Of a DNA stretch of 64,000 bases, positions 18,531 to 26,350 are shown in pieces. The DNA comes from Aeromonas rivipollensis (GTDB taxonomy: Bacteria; Pseudomonadota; Gammaproteobacteria; Enterobacterales; Aeromonadaceae). Numbering within the stretch: position 1 is the stretch's first letter; each line of letters opens with the position of its first letter. Position numbers and translations under genes: made by a program. The DNA is taken from positions 1,174,501 to 1,238,500 of the forward strand of contig NZ_CP149130.1 of assembly GCF_037811135.1 (NCBI RefSeq), in the 5' to 3' direction. The notes below the pieces were generated by a model. It was not told the origin of the DNA. It saw only the letters and a list, made by a program, of their open reading frames with translations, and searched no databases.

Positions 18531-19433
18531 CTATTCGGACGACCCTGTCACGCCGGCCTTCTTGCGGGCGTAGAGGTGGGCATCTGCCGTGGCATAGAGG
18601 CGCTGCACGTCCATGCCCGAGTGCCAGCTGGCGGCCCCCAGGCTGCAGCCCACCGAGAAGGCGCTGAGCTCCTTGTGGCTGTGCAGCACATGTTGCAGCC
18701 GCAGCCAGACCGGGCGCCAGGCCTCGGGATCGGCGGGTTGCAGCAGCAGGGCGAACTCGTCGCCGCCGAGGCGAAACGCCTGATCCGTGCCGCGAATGCA
18801 GCCCTGCAGCAGCTGGGCGAAGCGGCTCAGCACCAGATCCCCCACCGGATGACCCCAGGTGTCATTGACCTGCTTGAAGCGATCGAGATCCAGCAGCACC
18901 AGCACCAGACCGTGGGGCTCCCGGCAGTGTTGCTCCACCGCCCGGCCAATGGCCTCGTCGAAATAGGAGCGGTTGCCAAGCCCGGTCAGGTGATCGAGCC
19001 GCACCTGCTGCTCCAGCCGGCTCAGCCGCAGATAGAGCGGCAGAGGCAGGCAGAACAGCTGGTGATATTGCCCCAGCTGCCGCCGCTGGCCGTCGCTCAG
19101 GGGCTGCTCCAGCTCGTAGTGCAGCTGTCCGAGCAACTGCTCGTGCTGGCCGCGCAGCTCGAAGCGGTAGCTATGCAGCACCTGCCGGGCCTGGGGGGCG
19201 TGGGCGATGAGGCTATGGGGCTGACCGCAGTCGAGGTGGAGCGTGTGGATCCGGACAATCTTTGCCACCCGCTCGGCAAAGATTGCCAGCAGGGCGTCAA
19301 GATCCCGTTGCCTCAGCAGCTCCTGAAGCTGCTGATAAGTATCCTGCCCGGTCAGCGGCGTGAGCCGCTCCATCTGCTGTACCCACTGCTCTATGCCATG
19401 TCCGAAGCCGTTCAAAGACGATGTGTTTTCCAC
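18531..19433 (-). CDS. Diguanylate cyclase (GGDEF domain)
   Basis: A 300-residue soluble protein whose C-terminal half is a GGDEF domain: DHLTGLGNRSYFDEAI begins it, DLDRFKQVNDTWGHPVGD follows, and the active site is LGGDEFALLL. An RxxD inhibitory site (RGTD) lies five residues before GGDEF, so product inhibition by c-di-GMP is expected. The N-terminal 140 residues are helical and glutamine- and leucine-rich with no domain I recognise; they presumably sense a signal or dimerise. No membrane segment is seen. It makes c-di-GMP, which usually favours attachment over motility. It converges with tilS. Confidence 0.9.
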   Translation of the reverse strand: MENTSSLNGFGHGIEQWVQQMERLTPLTGQDTYQQLQELLRQRDLDALLAIFAERVAKIVRIHTLHLDCGQPHSLIAHAPQARQVLHSYRFELRGQHEQLLGQLHYELEQPLSDGQRRQLGQYHQLFCLPLPLYLRLSRLEQQVRLDHLTGLGNRSYFDEAIGRAVEQHCREPHGLVLVLLDLDRFKQVNDTWGHPVGDLVLSRFAQLLQGCIRGTDQAFRLGGDEFALLLQPADPEAWRPVWLRLQHVLHSHKELSAFSVGCSLGAASWHSGMDVQRLYATADAHLYARKKAGVTGSSE

Positions 19434-19686
19434 GTTGCAGCCTTACACCTCTCCACTCATTGTTAGGTTTCTTGCAATCCCCGTGCCCAAAATATGTTCG
19501 ATGGAAAACAAAGGGGCTGGCTAGGCTTAGCAACATGAAATGGGAGGGCAAACAACCCCGTGCGCCGCTGGCCGCGCGCCAGCGTCAAGGGCGGGATCCT
19601 GCCCCGCAGCGACGAGGGCCGGAGAGTGCCAGGGGCCTGAGGCGGCGCGTCTCAGGGCCATGGGGACAGATAAGAGGGAGGGATGT

Positions 19687-21639
19687 GTGTACGCCGATGT
19701 GTTGATCCTGCTGCTCTCCGCCGTTCTGCTGGTGGCCATCTTCCGACGCCTGGGCCAGCCGGTGATCCTCGCCTATCTGTTCGTCGGCATGCTGCTCGGC
19801 CCCCATGGCGCGGCCATCGTCACCGGGCAGGCCATGATGCAGACCATAGGGGAGCTCGGCATCGTCTTCCTGATGTTCTCCCTCGGCCTAGAATTCTCGC
19901 TGCCGCGCCTGCTCGCCATGCGCAAGCTGGTGCTGGGGGTCGGCGGTCTGCAGGTGCTGCTCACCTCATTGCTGTTCTTCTGGCTCGGCTGGTGGTGGGG
20001 TCTGAGTCTCTCCCAGGCGCTGGTGGTGTCCGGCACCCTGGCCCTCTCCTCCACCGCCGTGGTGATCAAGCAGCTCGGGGAGTTGCAGCAACTCCATACC
20101 CGGCGTGCCCAGCTCGGGGTGAGCGTCTTGCTGTTTCAGGATCTGGCGGTGGTACCGCTGCTGGTGATGATCCCCATACTGGCCAGGCCCGAGGTGCAGG
20201 GCAGCGCCCTGCTGGCGGAGGTGGCCTGGGCCTCCCTCAAGGGGCTGTTCGCCCTCTCGGTGCTGCTGGCGGTGGGAAAGTGGCTGCTGCCCATGGTGTT
20301 TCACGAGGTGGCGCGGGCACGCTCCGACGAGCTGTTCGTGCTCAGTACCCTGCTGGTGGCCCTGCTGGCGGCCTCCCTCACCCAGTGGATGGGGCTCTCC
20401 ATGGCACTCGGGGCCTTCCTGGCCGGCATGATGCTGGGGGAGTCCCACTACCGCCATCAGCTGGAGGTGGACATCAAGCCGTTTCGGGACGTGCTGCTGG
20501 GGCTCTTCTTCATCACCATCGGCATGACCATGGAGTGGACGCTGGTGGCGAACGCCTGGTGGCAGGTGCTGCTCTGCGTGCTCGGGCTCATCCTGTGCAA
20601 GTCGCTGCTGGTGCTGCTGGCGGGCCGGCTGATGGGGGAACGCAAGCGTGATGCCATGGCCGCCGGCATCATGCTGAGCCAGGTCGGCGAGTTCGGCTTC
20701 GTGCTGCTGGCGCTGGCGAGCCACCATGGCCTGCTCGGCCACGAGCTGGTCTCCCTGCTCATCGGCGTCGGCGTCATCACCATTTCTCTCACCCCCTGGC
20801 TGGTGCAGCGGGCCCTGGGGCTGGCCCACTCCCTCACCGACGCTACCCTGCTTTCACGCGCCGGGGTCGCCCAGTCGGGGCTCAGCAAGCACCAGCATGT
20901 CATCATCGCCGGCTTCGGGCGCACCGGGCAGACCTGCGCCCGCTTTCTCAAGTTAGAGGAGATCCCCTTTCTCGCGCTGGATCTCGATCCCGAGCGGGTG
21001 AGCGAGGCCAAGCTGGCGGGGGAGCAGGTGGCGTTCGGCGATGCCAGCCGGCGCGACATCCTGCTGGCGGCCGGTCTGATGCGGGCCCGCCTGGTGATCA
21101 TCACCTTCGACGATCGCAAGCGGGTCGATGCCATGCTGATGCAGATCCGGGCGCTGGCGGGGGATCTCAAGGTGCTGGTGCGAACCCGGGACGACAGCTT
21201 CCTCGAGCACTACAAGCAGGCCGGGGCCTTCGAGGTGATCCCCGAATCCCAGGAGGGGGCCCTGATGCTGGTCTCCCACCTGCTGGTCAACTGCGACATC
21301 CCCATAGGTCGGGTGATCCGGCGCATGGAGCACGAGCGCAGCAGTCAGTACCGCTTTCTCCACGGCTTCTACTGGGGGGATCAGAGCGCGGGCAACCTGG
21401 AGACGGATCAGTTGCTGGAGCGGCTGCATCCCGTGCTGCTGCACGATCAGGCCTGGGCTGTGGGGCGCCGGGTGCGGGAACTGCCCCTGGGGGAGGTGCG
21501 CATCAAGGCGGTGCATCGCGGGGAGCGCAGCCTGGAGCCTAAGGCCGATCTGAGGCTGGTGGCGGGTGATCGGCTGGTACTCTTTGGGACGGCCGTGGCC
21601 ATGGAGCAGGCGGAGCAGCGCCTGCTGGAGGGTCACTAG
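19687..21639 (+). CDS. CPA2 monovalent cation:proton antiporter with RCK domains (Kef/YbaL-like)
   Basis: With a GTG start at 19687 the protein has 651 residues. GGGAGGG lies just upstream, and the hydrophobic YADVLILLLSAVLLVAIFRR starts at once, as in the family. An in-frame ATG at 19660 lacks a ribosome binding site. About twelve helices form the Na_H_Exchanger domain (GTLALSSTAVVIKQLGEL and FFITIGMTMEW are visible). Then come a TrkA-N/RCK nucleotide-binding domain (HVIIAGFGRTGQTCARFL near 410) and a TrkA-C domain at the end. It exchanges K+ or Na+ for protons across the inner membrane, gated by ligand binding to the RCK part. No KefF/KefG ancillary gene is adjacent. Confidence 0.85.
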   Translation: MYADVLILLLSAVLLVAIFRRLGQPVILAYLFVGMLLGPHGAAIVTGQAMMQTIGELGIVFLMFSLGLEFSLPRLLAMRKLVLGVGGLQVLLTSLLFFWLGWWWGLSLSQALVVSGTLALSSTAVVIKQLGELQQLHTRRAQLGVSVLLFQDLAVVPLLVMIPILARPEVQGSALLAEVAWASLKGLFALSVLLAVGKWLLPMVFHEVARARSDELFVLSTLLVALLAASLTQWMGLSMALGAFLAGMMLGESHYRHQLEVDIKPFRDVLLGLFFITIGMTMEWTLVANAWWQVLLCVLGLILCKSLLVLLAGRLMGERKRDAMAAGIMLSQVGEFGFVLLALASHHGLLGHELVSLLIGVGVITISLTPWLVQRALGLAHSLTDATLLSRAGVAQSGLSKHQHVIIAGFGRTGQTCARFLKLEEIPFLALDLDPERVSEAKLAGEQVAFGDASRRDILLAAGLMRARLVIITFDDRKRVDAMLMQIRALAGDLKVLVRTRDDSFLEHYKQAGAFEVIPESQEGALMLVSHLLVNCDIPIGRVIRRMEHERSSQYRFLHGFYWGDQSAGNLETDQLLERLHPVLLHDQAWAVGRRVRELPLGEVRIKAVHRGERSLEPKADLRLVAGDRLVLFGTAVAMEQAEQRLLEGH

Positions 21640-21708
21640 GCTGTGCTCTCAACATGCTCAGGGGCCCTTGCCCGGGTGGCGGCTCCCCCCTGGTGGAAGC
21701 AGGCCTGT

Positions 21709-22854
21709 TCAGGCCTCCTCGCGGATCCGCTCTTCGATGTCGAGGAAGGACTCGATGCGCTGGCGCTGATCCAGCGCATCCTGATACCCCAGCCTTATCA
21801 GCTGCTGACAGTAACCCGGGTGAAACATCAGGAAGCTGGCCAGGCTGCTGCTCTCCTGGCCGTTCACCCCCAGCACCCGCAGCAGGCGGCGTAACTGGGT
21901 CGGCAGCTTGGGCAGGTAGTCCAGGGCAATAAGATCCAGATCCTGGCTCGGCCTGACCACGCAGGTCTCCACCTGACGCAGCTTCAGACGGTTGCGTTCC
22001 CGCGCCGGGATCAGCGACAGGGTCTGGTTGATGCGCCCCAGCCGCTCCAGATCCGAATTGAGGGTGTCGGAGAAGACGGTGTTGAGCAGGTGGCTGGCGA
22101 TGTTGGAGCTGGTCAGGTGATCCTGGCGGGGGGCAGCGCTCCCCTGATGGGGGGAGTCCAGGGTCACCAGCAGGATCCGCTCCGCCCCCAGGTGAATGGC
22201 GGGGCTCAAGGGGCTCAGCTGGTGGATGGAGCCGTCACCGTAGAAGCGTTCGCCGATGCGGGTGGCCGGAAAGACGAAGGGCAGGGCCGCCGAGGCCATC
22301 AGGTGATCCGAGGTGAGCAGGGTGCGCAGGCCGCGCCGCCTGGCCCGCTCCCAGGGCAGATGCTCGGCCCGCCCCTGGAAGAAGGTGGTGGAGAGGCCGT
22401 CGTCATAGTCGGAGGCGGTGATGGCGATGGCCTCCAGACTGCCATAGAGGATGTTGTCGTCGATGCGGTGATAGTCGATGAGCTGATCCAGCAGGCGGCG
22501 CAGGGGGGCGTTGTCGAACAGGTGGAAGGCGCGGTTGCTCTGGGGGCTGATGAGACCGGCCGAGCCCTGATACAGGGTGCGCCACAGCAGCTGGCAGGGG
22601 CGGAAGTCGAAGATGTGATGGGTCTCGAAACGGCGCCAGACCCACTCCAGCTTGCGCACCCCCAGGTGAAAACAGGAGGCGTAGCACGCCAGTGCCGTGA
22701 TGTTGAGGGCCCCCGCCGAGGTGCCGCACAGTATGGGGAAGGGGATGCCGAGGTTGCGGGGATAGAGCTCGGCCACCGCCTTGAGTACGCCGACCTGATA
22801 GGCGGCGCGAGCACCACCACCGGTGAGCAGAAGAGCTGTATTGGGTCTGGCCAT
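21709..22854 (-). CDS. Patatin-like phospholipase
   Basis: A 381-residue patatin-family lipid acyl hydrolase. The oxyanion-hole motif is LLTGGGARAAYQVG (9-22), the nucleophile lies in GTSAG with Ser46, and the catalytic aspartate is in FYGDGSIHQ near 206, so the Ser-Asp dyad is complete. No signal peptide or membrane segment is evident. The enzyme would hydrolyse phospholipid or neutral-lipid acyl chains. Family members include secreted toxins such as ExoU, but this compact form is more like housekeeping bacterial patatins. It converges with the antiporter gene; its stop lies inside a 16-bp palindrome (21701-21716). Confidence 0.87.
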   Translation of the reverse strand: MARPNTALLLTGGGARAAYQVGVLKAVAELYPRNLGIPFPILCGTSAGALNITALACYASCFHLGVRKLEWVWRRFETHHIFDFRPCQLLWRTLYQGSAGLISPQSNRAFHLFDNAPLRRLLDQLIDYHRIDDNILYGSLEAIAITASDYDDGLSTTFFQGRAEHLPWERARRRGLRTLLTSDHLMASAALPFVFPATRIGERFYGDGSIHQLSPLSPAIHLGAERILLVTLDSPHQGSAAPRQDHLTSSNIASHLLNTVFSDTLNSDLERLGRINQTLSLIPARERNRLKLRQVETCVVRPSQDLDLIALDYLPKLPTQLRRLLRVLGVNGQESSSLASFLMFHPGYCQQLIRLGYQDALDQRQRIESFLDIEERIREEA

Positions 22855-22976
22855 GCTGCTGCGCCTTATTGTGATTGCAAGGGCGGGTTGCCACCGCGCA
22901 ATTTAACTATAAGACGTTGTATCCCGGATAAAAATGGGCCGCCTCATCATTTTTTGAGGCGACCGGTGCGGCGGGA

Positions 22977-23834
22977 TCAGGCCGTGCCCCTGGGCTGGGT
23001 CAGCTGATCGAAAGCGGCGAAAACGGGGGGGCTTGCCAGGATGCGGCCATGGCCGAGCCCACGGGTACTCACCAGCCGGGTACGGCCGTCCTCTGCCGCC
23101 CGCAACGAGTCTTTATGGGGGGCAAACCTGTCCTCCTCGTCATGGACGATCAGGGCCACCCCTTCGCGATTGGCGAGCCGGCCGAGGGGGTCCACAGTGC
23201 TCAAGGGATGCTGGTATTCGTGCTCGATCTCCTTGACCACGGCATCGAACAGCCGGATGGAGTAGCCGGAACGGGCCACCATGCCATAGAGCTGGGGCAC
23301 GTAGTCGAGCACGGGGGAGATGAGCAGCAGCGGCAGCGCGTCGAGGTCGGGGTGGCGGCTGCTGAGGGTGACGGCGCCTCCCATGCTGTGGGTGATGACC
23401 CCCTGAACTGGGCCGACGCGGGCGAGGATCTCGTCGAAGGCACGCACGAAGCGGGGCAGGTGACCCGTGCTGCCCTCGCTCTGGCCGTGGGCGGGGTGAT
23501 CATAGGCCAGCGCCGTGAAGCCCTGGGCGGCGATATGGCTCATCAGCGGGTAGAACTGGCTGGCACTGCCGGACCACCCGTGCATCAGCAGCCAGACCGG
23601 TCCCTGGCCGAGGCGATAGCTCATCAGGGTGCCCTCTCCGGTGTGGATGGCCTGCTGCACCAGGCCGGCGGGGGCGGCGACCTCACGGGTGGGGCGCTGC
23701 GGGGTGAGCAGCAACTTGCTGGCGGTGCGTTTGGCGTGGGCCGGGGCCAGTGCGTGGTGCAGTCGGGTGCCAAGGCCCAGCAGCAACTTGCTCGGGCTGA
23801 CGCGGCGGGTGTTGAAATAGATCTTGCTGCTCAT
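22977..23834 (-). CDS. Alpha/beta hydrolase
   Basis: A 285-residue alpha/beta-hydrolase fold protein. HGWSGSA (85-91) supplies the oxyanion hole, THSMGGA contains the nucleophile Ser150, Asp235 (or Asp232) lies in HDEEDRFAP, and His262 in GLGHGRIL, so a full triad is visible. The substrate is unknown; the family includes esterases and acylglycerol lipases. The ATG at 23834 has AGG 7 bases upstream; an ATG two codons earlier is equally in frame. It lies 71 bp downstream of a TetR regulator on the same strand and is probably co-transcribed and controlled by it. Confidence 0.83.
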   Translation of the reverse strand: MSSKIYFNTRRVSPSKLLLGLGTRLHHALAPAHAKRTASKLLLTPQRPTREVAAPAGLVQQAIHTGEGTLMSYRLGQGPVWLLMHGWSGSASQFYPLMSHIAAQGFTALAYDHPAHGQSEGSTGHLPRFVRAFDEILARVGPVQGVITHSMGGAVTLSSRHPDLDALPLLLISPVLDYVPQLYGMVARSGYSIRLFDAVVKEIEHEYQHPLSTVDPLGRLANREGVALIVHDEEDRFAPHKDSLRAAEDGRTRLVSTRGLGHGRILASPPVFAAFDQLTQPRGTA

Positions 23835-23905
23835 GGTCATCCTGTGGTTTTTATGTGCGAACGCTCGTGCTTTTTTGTCTGTTTTTAAAAAGAAGAGCCA
23901 AAACC

Positions 23906-24487
23906 TCAGCGCCAGCTGGTCAGCAGATCTTCCACCTCGGGCCAGAAGTGACGGCCCGGATCCTGACACAAGTCCAGCGCGTTGAACACCTGATCTCCCA
24001 GATAGAGGCCATAGAGCCGGTAGACGGCGCGCCAGGGATCCAGGTCCCCGCGCCACTCTCCCTTCTCCTGGCCCTGCACCACCTGGCGAGCCAGGTAGTC
24101 GAGCCAGAAGCGCACCAGCTGGCGGGCCGCCTGCTGCACCTCCCCCTCCTGGGCCGAGGTCCAGGCGTCGAGGAACATGCAGCGTCCGGCAAAGCTCTGG
24201 TTCCAGGCCAGCCAGGCCTGCAGCAGGGCCAGCAGTTTTTCCTGCTGGGTGCCGTGCTGCTGCTGGCGCACCGGCTGGATCACCCGCTCCCGGAACACCT
24301 CGGCGGAATGGGTGAGCACGGCGATCTGCAGGTTGTCGCGAGACTGGAAATGGGCGAACAGACCGCTCTTGGACATCTCGCACGCACTGGCCAGCGAGCC
24401 TATGGTCAGGCTCTCGAGCCCCTGCTGGCTCGCCTGCTCGAACGCAGTCTGCAAAATGTTGTCGCGGGTCAGGCGGCCCTTGCTCAT
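23906..24487 (-). CDS. TetR family transcriptional regulator
   Basis: A 193-residue TetR-type repressor. The N-terminal helix-turn-helix covers about 8-55 (ILQTAFEQASQQGLESLTIG, SLASACEMSKSGLFAHF). The helical C-terminal domain is of the TetR_C_16-like class, with VFRERVIQPV and FLDAWTSAQEGEVQQAARQL. The ligand is probably lipophilic, given the hydrolase encoded next in the operon, but this is a guess. A 14-bp near-palindrome 32 bp upstream of the start is a likely operator for self-repression. Confidence 0.88.
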   Translation of the reverse strand: MSKGRLTRDNILQTAFEQASQQGLESLTIGSLASACEMSKSGLFAHFQSRDNLQIAVLTHSAEVFRERVIQPVRQQQHGTQQEKLLALLQAWLAWNQSFAGRCMFLDAWTSAQEGEVQQAARQLVRFWLDYLARQVVQGQEKGEWRGDLDPWRAVYRLYGLYLGDQVFNALDLCQDPGRHFWPEVEDLLTSWR

Positions 24488-24518
24488 CGCACTCTCCTCT
24501 CTGGGTCCTGCAGCATAA

Positions 24519-24532
24519 AGTACGATCGTGCT
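24519..24532. promoter_or_regulatory. Likely TetR operator
   Basis: AGTACGATCGTGCT is a 14-bp palindrome with one mismatched pair, centred about 38 bp upstream of the tetR start. Palindromes of this size at this position are the usual operators of autoregulated TetR proteins. Confidence 0.55.
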
Positions 24533-24578
24533 AATTGTCGAGCCGCAAACCGCTATTGTGCTGGAGAGAAGGCGCTGA

Positions 24579-24848
24579 CTCAGTTGTCCTCGGTGTCGAA
24601 CGTGCGATGGGTTTGTGGCTACGGCTCAGTTGTCCTTGATGTCCATCTGCTGCAGGGCGATGACCGCCTGGGTGCGGTTCTTGACGCCGAGTTTGCGGAA
24701 GGTGGAAGTGATATGGGCCCTGAGGGTGACAAGAGTCTCAGTTGTCCTTGATGTCCATCTGCTGCAGAGCGATGACCGCCTGGGTGCGGTGCTTGACGCC
24801 GAGCTTGCGGAAGGTGGAAGTGATATGGGCCCTGAGGGTAACAAGAAT
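24579..24848. repeat. 112-bp tandem repeats of the 3' end of the adjacent response regulator gene
   Basis: Two complete copies (24625-24736 and 24737-24848) differ at only 5 of 112 positions and abut the real gene end (from 24849) with the same period. A decayed partial copy starts at 24579. Each copy encodes, on the reverse strand, the last ~33 codons of a LuxR-type helix-turn-helix (LRAHITSTFRKLGVK, then RTQAVIALQQMDIKDN and a TGA stop). The two copies share TLRAHITST where the intact gene has TIKAHITAI. The period is 37 codons plus one base, so frames shift between copies. There are no start sites, so the copies are silent. Confidence 0.9.
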
Positions 24849-24849
24849 C

Positions 24850-25494
24850 TCAGTTGTCCTTGATGTCCATCTGCTGCAGGGCGATGACCGCCTGGGTGCG
24901 ATTCTTGACGCCGAGTTTGCGGAAGATGGCGGTGATGTGTGCCTTGATGGTGGCCTCGGAGACGTTGAGCTCCCAGGCGATCTGCTTGTTGAGGCTGCCG
25001 TCCCGCAGCATGATCAGCACCTTGTATTGCTGGGGGGTGAGGCTGGCCAGCTTGCTGGCGAAGTCGGGACCATCCTCGGACTCGGGGTGAAGGGAGATCC
25101 CTTCCGGCACCCAGTTATCTCCCCCGATCACCGTATTGAGGGCGCTGACCAGCTCCTTCATGGGAACCGACTTGGGAATGAAGCCCAGGGCCCCGAGGCG
25201 CAGCACCTGCTGGATGATGGCGGCATCTTCCGAGGCGGAGACCACGACGATGGGGAGGTCCGGGTACTGGCCGCGCAGATAGGCCAGTCCCTCGAAGCCG
25301 TTGGCCCCCGGCATCTTGAGATCGAGCAGCAGCAGATCGACTTCGGGGTGCTCCGCGAGCAGGTGGGTCAGGCTGTCGATGGAGTCGGCCTCCAGCAGCC
25401 TGGCCTCGTCGATGGCCATGTGCACCGCTTGATAGAGGGCGCCCCGAAACAGGGGGTGGTCATCTGCGATGACGATGGTAAATTGGCTGTCCAT
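24850..25494 (-). CDS. NarL/FixJ-type response regulator
   Basis: A 214-residue two-component regulator. The receiver domain (1-125) has the acidic pair Asp11/Asp12, phospho-acceptor Asp58 in LLLLDLKMPG and Lys108 in IPKS. The LuxR-type helix-turn-helix (150-205) has LTPQQYKVLIMLRDGSLNKQ and SEATIKAHITAIFRKLGVKN as recognition helix. No histidine kinase gene is adjacent, so the partner lies elsewhere. Target genes are unknown. The last ~75 bases of the gene are almost identical to two silent tandem copies just downstream, so the recognition-helix end of the protein could be altered by recombination. Confidence 0.9.
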   Translation of the reverse strand: MDSQFTIVIADDHPLFRGALYQAVHMAIDEARLLEADSIDSLTHLLAEHPEVDLLLLDLKMPGANGFEGLAYLRGQYPDLPIVVVSASEDAAIIQQVLRLGALGFIPKSVPMKELVSALNTVIGGDNWVPEGISLHPESEDGPDFASKLASLTPQQYKVLIMLRDGSLNKQIAWELNVSEATIKAHITAIFRKLGVKNRTQAVIALQQMDIKDN

Positions 25495-25653
25495 TGCTCA
25501 CATTTTTGCTAACTGATTGTTTTGAAAAATCAAACTAGCACTGCTCCCCAAGGGGGTCAAACTCGCAGGTGTGCAAATGTGAGGCGACCATGAGATGTCG
25601 TGCCCGCGGGGCCGATGCCGGGTCATGAACAACCCCAACGCAGGAGGCAATAA

Positions 25654-26280
25654 ATGGGATCCTTGGTATTGACGGTAGGCACAGGTTCCACCTGGGCGAT
25701 GCGGGCGTCGCTGGTGCTCGCCATGAGCGGACTGGAGTGGCAGGAGCAGGTGTTCGATCTGGAGGATGCCAAGGCGTTGGCGCGGCTCAAGCGCACGGCG
25801 CCAGCCGGGCTGGTGCCCTGGCTGGATGACGGTGAGCTGCGGATCCACGACTCCCTCGCCATCGCCGAGTATCTCCACGAGCTGTGCCCGGCGCGCCACC
25901 TCTATCCGGTGGATAGGGCCGAGCGGGCATTGGCCCGCAGCCTCTGCGCCGAGCTGCACTCGGGCTTTGGCCAGATCCGCAGTCGCTTGCCCTTCTTCCT
26001 CGGTGCACCGACCCAGAGCGAACCCCCGGTAGAGACCCTGGGGGAGCTGGCCCGGCTGCAGACGCTCTGGTCCCAGGCTCGGGGGCCCTTCTACTTTGAG
26101 GAGGCGGGGATCCTCGATGCCTTCTATGCCGTGATGGCCTATCGGCTGGCGAGCTACGGCATAGACTTGCCCGGTCAGGCGGGGGCCTATCAGCAAGCCT
26201 TGCTGGCCTGGCCCCTGTGGCAGGAGACCCTGGTCAAGGCGCGGCTGCAGTGGCCGGCCATCGCCCGGCAGCCGGCATGA
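25654..26280 (+). CDS. Glutathione S-transferase family protein
   Basis: A 208-residue cytosolic GST. The N-terminal thioredoxin-like domain has STWAMRASLVLAMSGLEWQE, with the catalytic serine region near 12, followed by GLVPWLDDGELRIHDSLAIA, containing the glutathione-binding VP and E/D-S motifs. The C-terminal helical domain contains GILDAFYAVMAYRLASYG. It conjugates or reduces electrophiles with glutathione; the specific substrate is unknown. AGGAGG lies 8 bases upstream of the ATG. It is monocistronic, ending at a strong terminator. Confidence 0.87.
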   Translation: MGSLVLTVGTGSTWAMRASLVLAMSGLEWQEQVFDLEDAKALARLKRTAPAGLVPWLDDGELRIHDSLAIAEYLHELCPARHLYPVDRAERALARSLCAELHSGFGQIRSRLPFFLGAPTQSEPPVETLGELARLQTLWSQARGPFYFEEAGILDAFYAVMAYRLASYGIDLPGQAGAYQQALLAWPLWQETLVKARLQWPAIARQPA

Positions 26281-26302
26281 GGTGAAGGGGCCTGCGCAAT
26301 AA

Positions 26303-26329
26303 GAGAGGGGAGCCATTGGCTCCCCTCTC
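26303..26329. terminator. Terminator between the GST and amylase genes
   Basis: A perfect 12-bp stem (GAGAGGGGAGCC and its complement) with a 3-base loop, between convergent genes. The T-tracts are short on both sides (GTTTGTC on one strand, TTATTG on the other). Confidence 0.8.
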
Positions 26330-26350
26330 GTTTGTCTGGTGCTGGCCGGG

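Noticed and set aside
21701-21716. Palindrome AGGCCTG-TT-CAGGCCT as a terminator of the antiporter gene
   Set aside because: No T-tract follows on either strand; it may be chance in a GC-rich end region.
24626-24844. 72-codon reverse-strand ORF as a small regulator gene
   Set aside because: It is made of two silent repeat copies read in different frames; it has no ribosome binding site and only the tail of a helix-turn-helix.
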